Part shown: positions 7,591 through 14,721 of the stretch, piece after piece | Position numbering within the stretch: the first letter of the stretch is position 1 | Layout of the letters: every line of letters begins with the position of its first letter | Origin: Tellurirhabdus rosea | Lineage (GTDB): Bacteria > Bacteroidota > Bacteroidia > Cytophagales > Spirosomataceae | Assembly (NCBI RefSeq): GCF_026278345.1 | Contig: NZ_CP111085.1 | Span: 186,001 to 250,000 of the forward strand | Reading direction: 5' to 3' | Length of the DNA: 64,000 nucleotides | Made by a program: the position numbers and the translations under genes | The notes under the pieces: model-generated | The model's input: only the letters and a program-made list of their open reading frames with translations | Told to the model about the DNA's origin: nothing | Databases searched by the model: none

Positions 7591-8118
7591 ATGCCCTGTT
7601 CCCCGCCAGCGATGCTGACCCGAGTAGTTGTGCTTCTGTTTTTCTGGTGCGGTATTTCCCTCGCCGCTCCGGCCCAGACCCCTTTCCCCGACCGCTGCCT
7701 CGGCGTCTGGAAAGGCACCCTGCATCTCTATTATCAGGGAGTCGTCAAAGACAGCGTCCCCGTCCGGATGACCGTCGCCCGGACCGCCGACCCCGCCGTC
7801 TGGGCCTGGAAAACCGAATACCTTTCGGTCAAAAACCCCGTGGTGAAGGATTATGCCCTCAAATTGACGGACAAAGCCGCGAACCGCTACGTCACCGACG
7901 AAGGTAACGGCATTCTGCTCGACACTTATCTGGTCGGAGACAAGCTCTACAACGTGTTCGAGGTCAGTGGCAACCTGCTGACGGCCACCTACGAACGGGT
8001 CGGCGAAAACCTCATTTTTGAAGTGACTTCGGGGAAGAAAGGCGAAACAACCGGAGAAGGCGTCGTGAATTATACCGTCCGGAACGTGCAGCGGGTGGTT
8101 TTTCGGAAAGAAAAATAA
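7591..8118 (+). CDS. Secreted protein of unknown function
   Basis: A 175-residue protein with a signal peptide (hydrophobic VVVLLFFWCGISLAA, likely cleaved after PAQT). An internal Met at codon 8 (7612) is an equally good start. The mature part reads like a single beta-rich domain: GVWKGTLHLYYQGVVKDSVP, paired strands with regular alternation, ending in NVQRVVFRKEK. The pattern, a solvent-exposed beta sheet opening with GxWxGxL, is seen in lipocalin-like secreted proteins of this phylum. I do not recognise a named family. It is alone, divergent from ccoS and convergent with cheB. Confidence 0.65.
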   Translation: MPCSPPAMLTRVVVLLFFWCGISLAAPAQTPFPDRCLGVWKGTLHLYYQGVVKDSVPVRMTVARTADPAVWAWKTEYLSVKNPVVKDYALKLTDKAANRYVTDEGNGILLDTYLVGDKLYNVFEVSGNLLTATYERVGENLIFEVTSGKKGETTGEGVVNYTVRNVQRVVFRKEK

Positions 8119-8129
8119 GCGCGGCGGAG

Positions 8130-8705
8130 TTACTCCTGCCGGTTGAGGCCGTTGAGGAGGGCGGCCATGTCGTCCGTATTCAGGACCCGATCCACCGCCG
8201 CCACCGCCAGCGCCTGCATGGGCATAAAATCCACCCGGGCCGTTTCGGGCTGCTGCACGACCGTCAGTCCGCCCGCCCGGGCAATGGCGTTCAGCCCTTC
8301 CGCCCCGTCGGCGTTGGCTCCCGACAGCAGAATCCCGACGGCCCCGGCCCCGTACACATCCGCCGCCGTCTCGAACGTCACGTCAATGGACGGGCGGCTG
8401 AAGTTGATTTTTTCGGAATCATCCAGTGAAAAAAAGCCTTCCCGCTCCAAAAGCAGGTGGTAGTCGGCCGGAGCCAGGTAGATGGTGTTCGGCAGGATCG
8501 GGTCTTTATCCTCCACCTCTTTGAGCGGGATTTCGGTTTTAAAGGCCAGCAGCGTCGCCAGGACCGAGTCAGCGGCGTTTTTGCGGTGAATCACCACGAC
8601 GATTGCGAAACGGAGCGGCCCCCGCAGGGCGGGCAGTAGCCGGAGCAGCACGTCGATGCTCCCCGCCGACCCGCCGATGACCACCACTTTCCGTTCTGTC
8701 TTCAT
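8130..8705 (-). CDS. cheB: Stand-alone CheB-type protein-glutamate methylesterase
   Basis: I choose the ATG at 8705 because it overlaps the cheR stop in an ATGA junction, the usual sign of translational coupling. A longer frame to 8720 is possible. The protein has 191 residues and no receiver domain. The catalytic triad is visible: Ser13 in GGSAGS, His40 in VVVIHRK, and the Asp of LSGANADGAEGL (about 134). The family removes methyl groups from glutamates of chemoreceptors. No chemoreceptor or CheA/CheW lies nearby; the partners are CheR and two kinases, so the target is probably a kinase-linked protein. Confidence 0.88.
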   Translation of the reverse strand: MKTERKVVVIGGSAGSIDVLLRLLPALRGPLRFAIVVVIHRKNAADSVLATLLAFKTEIPLKEVEDKDPILPNTIYLAPADYHLLLEREGFFSLDDSEKINFSRPSIDVTFETAADVYGAGAVGILLSGANADGAEGLNAIARAGGLTVVQQPETARVDFMPMQALAVAAVDRVLNTDDMAALLNGLNRQE

Positions 8706-9511
8706 CGAAGCTTTCGCCATATTTTGTCCGTTCCTACCTGCTGGTACCCTGTCTGCAACTGCGAAAACCGGATGGTTTCCTTTGACCCCAGCGCCAGATA
8801 GCCAAGCGTGCCGAGGCTTTCGTCAAACAGCGCCAGTACCCGGCTCTGCAGTTCCCTGTTAAAATAGATCAGCACATTGCGGCAGAGAATAAGGTCGAAT
8901 TCATTGAAGGAACGGTCCGAAACGAGGTTGTGTACGGCGAAAACCATGCGCTGGCTCAGTTCTTCCCGGAATTTGACGTGGCCGTAATGCGCGGTATAGT
9001 AGTCCGAAAAATTCGCTTTCCCGCCCGCAAGCTCATAATTCTGCGTATATTCCTTCAGCGCCGCCTGGTTGTAGATGCCGCTCCGGGCCTTTTCCAGCAC
9101 GTCGGGGTTCAGATCGGTGGCGTAGAGCAGCGTCTTCTGGAGCAGCGCCTCTTCTTTCAGCAAAATAGCCATCGAAAAAACCTCCTCCCCCGTCGAGCAG
9201 CCCGCGTGCCAGATGCGGATAAACGGCTTGGCCGCCAGCGTCGGCAGCACCGTGTTCCGCAGAGTTTTGTAAAACCACGGGTCCCGGAACATCTCCGTGA
9301 CGTTGACCGTCAGCTCCTCGACAAACCGCTGCATGTACGCCGCATCGGACCGGATGCGGCGGCGGAGTTCCAGCAGGTCGCCGAACCCGTCGAGCAGCCG
9401 AATCCGGGCGATGCGCCGCCGGAGCGACGTCCGGGCGTACTGCGTGAAGTCGTAGCCGTAGCATTCCATTAAGTCATTCAGCAGCCAATCGAGCTCTTCC
9501 TCCTCCAGCAT
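8702..9511 (-). CDS. cheR: CheR-type protein-glutamate methyltransferase
   Basis: The 269-residue protein has the all-alpha CheR N-terminal domain (about 5-70, with TSLRRRIARIRLLDGFGDL) and a SAM-binding methyltransferase domain. The latter shows AGCSTGEEVFSMAI (about 105-118), DLNPDVLEKAR and LILCRNVLIYFN (about 206-217). It adds methyl groups to receptor glutamates and opposes CheB. Its stop overlaps the cheB start by ATGA, and it lies 38 bases downstream of the large hybrid kinase. This arrangement (hybrid kinase, CheR, CheB) is frequent in Spirosoma-like bacteria that lack chemotaxis. Confidence 0.92.
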   Translation of the reverse strand: MLEEEELDWLLNDLMECYGYDFTQYARTSLRRRIARIRLLDGFGDLLELRRRIRSDAAYMQRFVEELTVNVTEMFRDPWFYKTLRNTVLPTLAAKPFIRIWHAGCSTGEEVFSMAILLKEEALLQKTLLYATDLNPDVLEKARSGIYNQAALKEYTQNYELAGGKANFSDYYTAHYGHVKFREELSQRMVFAVHNLVSDRSFNEFDLILCRNVLIYFNRELQSRVLALFDESLGTLGYLALGSKETIRFSQLQTGYQQVGTDKIWRKLR

Positions 9512-9549
9512 AAAGTATCTCTGGTAACCCCTACCGCCCTGTTTCTTTT

Positions 9550-12500
9550 TTATTTATCATACAACCATACGCGCAGCAGCGACAGCAACTGGTCTACGTC
9601 CACCGGCTTGGTGATGTAGTCCGAGGCTCCGGCGTCAATGCACTTTTCCCGGTCGCCGGTCATCGCTTTGGCCGTGACAGCAATCACGGGCAGGGATTTC
9701 CAGCGCGGGTTTTCGCGGATTTTTCGGGCAGCCTCGTAGCCGTCCATCTGCGGCATCATCATGTCCAGCAGCACCACATCGACGGACGGGTTTTCTTCCA
9801 GTTTCTCCAGCGCCTCCTTGCCGTCGAGGGCCGGGATGATGGTCATGTTGTACTGCTCCAGCGCCTTGGAAAGGGAGAAAATGTTCCGCACATCGTCGTC
9901 CGCCACCAGCACGGTCTTGTTGGCCAGCACCTGTTTCAGCCCGGTCTGCCGTTTGACGGGCCCCTGCGGACCGCCCGGCTGCGACTCTTCGACCAGATGC
10001 AGGAACAGCGACACCTCATCCAGCATGCGCTGGTACGAATGGGCCGTTTTGACGATGATCGAATCGGCGTATTTTTTGATTTTCAGCTCCTCGGACATCG
10101 ACAGACTTTTGCCCGTAAAGATGATGATGGGCAGATTTTCCAGACCCGGCGTTTTGCGGGCTTCGTCCAGCGTTTCGTACGCCTTGCTGTCGGGGATGCC
10201 CATGTCCAGAATCACGCAGTCCACCTCGTTCTGTTTCAGAGCACCGACGCCCTCCCGGATGTCGCTTTTCAGTTCGGAGTTGATGTTGAACGTTTCCAGG
10301 AAGTACGCCAGCGCCCTGGCGTGCTTCGGATTGTCTTCCACGATCAGAACCTTTTTCGGATTGCGGTTCAGGACGTATTCGAGCTTTTTGAAAATATCCT
10401 GCAACTGGTCGTAGGCGACCGGCTTGTCCACAAAATCGATGGCTCCTTTCAGCAGACTTTCGTTCTTCATCCGGTGCGAAGACATGATGTGCACGGGGAT
10501 GGGCCGGGTCTGCGGGTTGGCCTTCAGCGCGTCCATGATTTCCCAGCCGCTCATCACGGGCAGTTCGATATCCAGCAGAATGCCCTGCGGCCGGTACTGC
10601 GTCGCCAGCTCCAGCCCTTCGTCGCCCCGGACCGCCACCAGCCCCCGGTAGCCTTTTTTCCGGGCAAAATCGAGCAGGGTCTTCGCAAAATTCGGGTCGT
10701 CCTCCACGATCAGAATGACTTTGTCCTGCTCCCGGATGAGTTGCCGGTCGTCGGGAATCGGTTCGGGAATGTGCGGACTGATAAACCGGGCGTGCCCCGT
10801 CGGCCGGGGCGTGAGGGCCACCGGCGCCTGGACCGCCACCGGCGCCGGAGCCGACGGCTGCTCCGGCTGGAACGGTATCCGGACCGTGAACTCGCTGCCC
10901 CGGTTCACCTCGCTTTTGAGCTGGATGTCGCCGCCGAGCAGCTTGGTCAGTTCGCGGCTGATGGACAAGCCGAGGCCCGTGCCGCCGTACTTGCGCTTTG
11001 TCGAACCGTCGGCCTGCTGAAACGCCTCGAAAATGATGGGCTGCTTCTCGGGCGGAATGCCGATGCCGGTATCGGCCACCCGGAAACTGAGCTGGCCGTC
11101 CTGCCGTTCGATGGTCAGCGTGACGCTGCCTTTAGCCGTAAATTTCAGCGCGTTCGAAATCAGGTTTTTCAGGACCTGTCCGAGCCGCTGTTTGTCCGTC
11201 TCGACGGTGGCCGGCACATCCGCCGCGACGGTAATGCTGAACTCCAGCCCTTTTTCGCGGGCCATGACGGCAAAAAGCGACCGCAGTTCGTCCGTGATTT
11301 CGGCCACCGCCACCTGGTGCACGTCGAGCTTCATCTGCCCGGCTTCGATCTTCGACAGGTCCAGAATTTCGTCGATCAGCCCCAGCAGACCGTTGCCCGA
11401 CGACTGGATGACCCGGGCGTATTCGATCTGTTCGGCGTTCAGGTTCTGTTCGGCATTTTCGGCCAGCAGGCGGCTCAGGAGCAGAATCGAGTTCAGCGGC
11501 GTCCGCAGTTCGTGCGACATGTTGGCCAGAAACTCCGACTTGTAGCGGGTCGTGAGTTCGAGTTCCCGGACTTTCGTCTGAATCTCGTCGTTGCGTTCCT
11601 CCAGCAATTTGCCCCGTTCTTCCAGTTCCTGGTTGGTCTGTTGCAGTTCTTCCTGCTGCACGCGCAGTTCCTCTTCCGACGCCTGAAGCTTCTGCGCCTG
11701 CATTTCCAGCTCCACATTCAGATTCTGAAGTTCATCCTGCTGGCTTTGCAGTTCTTCCGACTGGGCCTGCGTTTCTTCCAGCAGATCCTGAAGCCGCCGG
11801 TAGTCCAGCGCGGCGTTGACGCTGATGGCCATCGCATCCCGGTTCTGGTCCAGCAGCGTTATTTCGAGCGGGTCCGGCTTCCGGAGCAGGCCCAGTTCAA
11901 CGGCCCCCACGCACAAATCCGCGTACCATAACGGCACGACCATCAGCGAAGTCGGCCGGGCTTCTCCCAGCGACGAACGGACGCGGGCGTAATTTTCGGG
12001 AACCTCGTCGACGACCACCGGATGCCGGGATTTGACGGCCTGCCCAACCAGCCCTTCCCCGCTCCGGATGAGGGCGGGGGCACCCGCCGCGGCGTAGCTT
12101 CCGGCCAGTTGGTACGTGCCCTCGCTTTCCAGCAGGTACACCGTTCCCAGCGGGGCCTTCAGGTAACCGGCCAGCGTTTCGATCATGTTTCCGGCCAGTT
12201 TCCGCAGGTTCCGTTCCCCGCGCATGGCGTCGCTCAGGCGGGCGTTGCCCGTTTGGAGCCAGTTCTGGTTCTGCAACGTCGTAAACGTCTGCTGCAGGGC
12301 TCCGGTCATCGTATTCAGGGCTTTGCCAATGCGGCCGAGGTCGTCGTCTTCCAGGTCTTCACTCCGTACGGTGTAGTCGCCTTCGGCAATTTTGTGGGTA
12401 ATGTCTTCCATGACCGCGATCCGGCGGGAGGTCTGGAGGTATTTTTCCCGTTCCTCGCGCTGCCGGGCGATGCGGTGGTCGAGGTCGGTTTTGATCCGGA

Positions 12501-13116
12501 CGTAGGCAAAGGCCGTAATCAGCATGGAGATAATGGCCGCCACCACCAGCAGAAAAGGCGTGTAGGTGATGTAGAGCTGCTGCCGCTGAACCCGCTCGGC
12601 CAGCAGTCCGGTTTCCGCTGCTTTGACCCGATCCACCTGCGCCCGCAGGTTCTGCATGATCACCAGTCCCCGCTTCAGTTCCGCGGTTCGCTGGCTGGCG
12701 GTCGAGTTGCGCTGAAAAAGCGCGATTACCCTGCGCATCTGCACAAACCGGATTTCGTACAGCCTCCGGACTTCCGCCAGATTGCGCTGCTGGACCGGAT
12801 TATCGCTGGTGAGGGCGAGCAGTTTGTTATGGCTGTTGGTCACCCGGCCGTAGGCCCCGTTATAGGGCGCGAGAAAGTCCGGGCTAAAGGTCAGCAGGTA
12901 GCCCCGCTGGCCCGTTTCGGCGTCCTTGATGGCGGAAATGATGCTTTCCACCTCCAGCAGCACTTCGTTGGTATGATTCACCATCTTCGAGTTGGCGATC
13001 AGCCGCTGGATGCTCCAGAAAGAAGCCACCAGACTGAACAGCAGCAGCACCGTCGAGAAGGTAAACACAAACCGGAGTTGCCTGACCACCGAATGGGAAT
13101 TGATTGATTCTGGCAT
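9550..13116 (-). CDS. Hybrid histidine kinase: CHASE3-HAMP-GAF-HisKA-HATPase with three receivers
   Basis: The 1188-residue membrane kinase has, in order: a helix (about 15-35); CHASE3 sensor (about 40-175, with DAETGQRGYLLTF); a second helix (about 182-207); HAMP (about 235-285); GAF (about 300-435); a long coiled coil of Gln/Glu heptads; HisKA with phospho-acceptor His in ANMSHELRTPLNS; HATPase_c (DTGIGIPPEKQ, GGTGLGLSI); then three receiver domains starting at LIVEDDPNF, LIVEDNPKH and LVADDDVRN. Each receiver shows its Asp (LLDIELP, ILDMGIP, LLDMMMP). It probably passes phosphate through the receivers to an unseen regulator. It leads into cheR 38 bases later. Confidence 0.93.
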   Translation of the reverse strand: MPESINSHSVVRQLRFVFTFSTVLLLFSLVASFWSIQRLIANSKMVNHTNEVLLEVESIISAIKDAETGQRGYLLTFSPDFLAPYNGAYGRVTNSHNKLLALTSDNPVQQRNLAEVRRLYEIRFVQMRRVIALFQRNSTASQRTAELKRGLVIMQNLRAQVDRVKAAETGLLAERVQRQQLYITYTPFLLVVAAIISMLITAFAYVRIKTDLDHRIARQREEREKYLQTSRRIAVMEDITHKIAEGDYTVRSEDLEDDDLGRIGKALNTMTGALQQTFTTLQNQNWLQTGNARLSDAMRGERNLRKLAGNMIETLAGYLKAPLGTVYLLESEGTYQLAGSYAAAGAPALIRSGEGLVGQAVKSRHPVVVDEVPENYARVRSSLGEARPTSLMVVPLWYADLCVGAVELGLLRKPDPLEITLLDQNRDAMAISVNAALDYRRLQDLLEETQAQSEELQSQQDELQNLNVELEMQAQKLQASEEELRVQQEELQQTNQELEERGKLLEERNDEIQTKVRELELTTRYKSEFLANMSHELRTPLNSILLLSRLLAENAEQNLNAEQIEYARVIQSSGNGLLGLIDEILDLSKIEAGQMKLDVHQVAVAEITDELRSLFAVMAREKGLEFSITVAADVPATVETDKQRLGQVLKNLISNALKFTAKGSVTLTIERQDGQLSFRVADTGIGIPPEKQPIIFEAFQQADGSTKRKYGGTGLGLSISRELTKLLGGDIQLKSEVNRGSEFTVRIPFQPEQPSAPAPVAVQAPVALTPRPTGHARFISPHIPEPIPDDRQLIREQDKVILIVEDDPNFAKTLLDFARKKGYRGLVAVRGDEGLELATQYRPQGILLDIELPVMSGWEIMDALKANPQTRPIPVHIMSSHRMKNESLLKGAIDFVDKPVAYDQLQDIFKKLEYVLNRNPKKVLIVEDNPKHARALAYFLETFNINSELKSDIREGVGALKQNEVDCVILDMGIPDSKAYETLDEARKTPGLENLPIIIFTGKSLSMSEELKIKKYADSIIVKTAHSYQRMLDEVSLFLHLVEESQPGGPQGPVKRQTGLKQVLANKTVLVADDDVRNIFSLSKALEQYNMTIIPALDGKEALEKLEENPSVDVVLLDMMMPQMDGYEAARKIRENPRWKSLPVIAVTAKAMTGDREKCIDAGASDYITKPVDVDQLLSLLRVWLYDK

Positions 13117-13153
13117 GGAATGACGATTGATAAAGCGCAGACAGAGTTTTTAA

Positions 13154-14362
13154 CTAAACGTGGGACTGGCGCAGGGGCAGCACCAGGACAAAAACAGCCC
13201 CCTGCCCTTCCGAAGACTGTGCCGTAATGAGGCCCCCGTGTTTTTCAACATTTTTTTTGGCGATGGCCAGCCCAATGCCGGTGCCTTCGTAGCTCGCCCG
13301 GTCGTGCAGCCGCTGAAACATGACAAAAATCCGTTCCAGATATTTTTCATGAAAGCCGATCCCGTTGTCCTGCACCCGGATGCGGCAAAAGGCACCGTTC
13401 GGGTCGGCGGGCGCGTCGAGTCTTCGCTCCCCAATCCGTTCTCCTTCGATGGAAATGCGGGGCGGCACGTCGGGTCGGGCGAATTTCAGCGAATTGCTGA
13501 TCAGATTCTGGAAAATCTGCCGGATGCGGACCGGAATGGCGTCGATGACCGGGAGCGGCCCGACCGTCACCTGGCCTTTTTTGCGTTCGATGATGTCTTC
13601 AAAATCGGGCAGCAGGTCGTTCAGCAGCGCATTGAGCTGGGTCGGCTGAAAAGGCTCCGGAATGGCCAGTTGCGAGAAGGTCAGCAGGTCCGTGATGAGG
13701 TGGGACATGCGGGCCGAGGACCGGATGGAGCGGTCGAGGTAACTGACGGCCTCTTCGTTGCCCTTCAGGTATTTCTCCCGAATGGTGTCCTGGAGAATCT
13801 GCATTTTCCGCAGCGGCTCTTTGAGGTCGTGCGACACCACCCAGGTAAACTGCTGGAGTTCGTGGTTGGCCCGTTCGAGTTCGGCATTCTTCGCCAGCAG
13901 CTCCTGCGTCCGGTGCTGCACCTGGATTTCCAGCTGCTCGGCAGCCTTTTTCAGGGATTCCTGCGCCGCCCGGAGTTCCTGCTGCTGCCGGTACAGTTTG
14001 TCCAGCGTTTTCACTTTCAGCACCAGAATATCCGGATCGACGGGCTTGGTCAGGTAGTCGGTGCCGCCCGAAGTATAGCCCTGGGTGATGAATTTTTTCT
14101 CGGTATTGACGGCCGACAGAAAAATAATCGACGTATCGCGGGCTTTGCTGAAACCGGAAATGGCATTGGCTACCTCAAAACCGTCCATGCCGGGCATCTG
14201 TACATCCAGAATGATGACCGAATAAGCGGTTTTCAGAATCCGTTTCAGCGCCTCTTCGCCGGATTCGGCCGTATCGACCGCAAAACCGTTCAATTCCAGG
14301 ATTTTCTTCAGAGGTAAAATATTTTCCGGCCTGTCGTCAACAACAAGAATCATTCTGGGCAA
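13154..14362 (-). CDS. Receiver-histidine kinase (REC-coiled coil-HisKA-HATPase)
   Basis: The 402-residue soluble protein starts with a receiver (residues 1-120; acidic pair DD 9-10, phospho-Asp in LDVQMPG at 53, Lys in LTKPVD). A coiled coil (about 125-170) follows, then HisKA with His in WVVSHDLKEPLRK (about 180), and HATPase_c with NSLKFARP and GTGIGLAIAKKN. The input is another kinase's phosphate rather than a ligand. It ends 38 bases before the large hybrid kinase and is the first gene of the four-gene leftward operon, with a promoter near 14465-14496. Confidence 0.92.
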   Translation of the reverse strand: MPRMILVVDDRPENILPLKKILELNGFAVDTAESGEEALKRILKTAYSVIILDVQMPGMDGFEVANAISGFSKARDTSIIFLSAVNTEKKFITQGYTSGGTDYLTKPVDPDILVLKVKTLDKLYRQQQELRAAQESLKKAAEQLEIQVQHRTQELLAKNAELERANHELQQFTWVVSHDLKEPLRKMQILQDTIREKYLKGNEEAVSYLDRSIRSSARMSHLITDLLTFSQLAIPEPFQPTQLNALLNDLLPDFEDIIERKKGQVTVGPLPVIDAIPVRIRQIFQNLISNSLKFARPDVPPRISIEGERIGERRLDAPADPNGAFCRIRVQDNGIGFHEKYLERIFVMFQRLHDRASYEGTGIGLAIAKKNVEKHGGLITAQSSEGQGAVFVLVLPLRQSHV

Positions 14363-14464
14363 CCGCTTAAACCTGGGAATATCAACACACCACCAGTCGG
14401 GCCGACCGGCAGGATTTCAGGAAGATTTTCAAAACGCTGGGGAATCAAAAGCCTGAATAAAGGG

Positions 14465-14496
14465 CAAAATTAGGCAGATTCCTTCTCACTTTTCAA
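14465..14496 (-). promoter_or_regulatory. Bacteroidota-type promoter for the kinase-cheR-cheB operon
   Basis: On the reverse strand TAATTTTG (14472-14465) matches the TAnnTTTG -7 element, with TTG at 14496-14494 about 21 bases upstream. The predicted transcript has a leader of about 95 bases. The rest of the 359-base stretch 14363-14721 between these divergent genes shows nothing else that I recognise. Confidence 0.45.
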
Positions 14497-14721
14497 GCCG
14501 TTGAATAGAGAACTGACTTCCCTGGCCCCCGGCTTACTCCCAGCCCCTTGCGGAAATCGCCGCCGACGCCGAAGCGGGTCCGAACCTGAATTACCGCAGA
14601 TTTTATTGATTTCCTCTCCAAAAAGCGGTGGAATTCATGAAGTTCGCGTCTTTTATCTCCGAAGTCTTCGTCAGATCGTCGGAAGAATCCTTAAAATCAC
14701 TGCCCATTCCAGTTCAGACAG

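Noticed and set aside
10000-11931. Long rightward frames opposite the hybrid kinase
   Set aside because: They are shadows of a well-defined multidomain kinase; their translations are His/Arg/Gln-rich without motifs.
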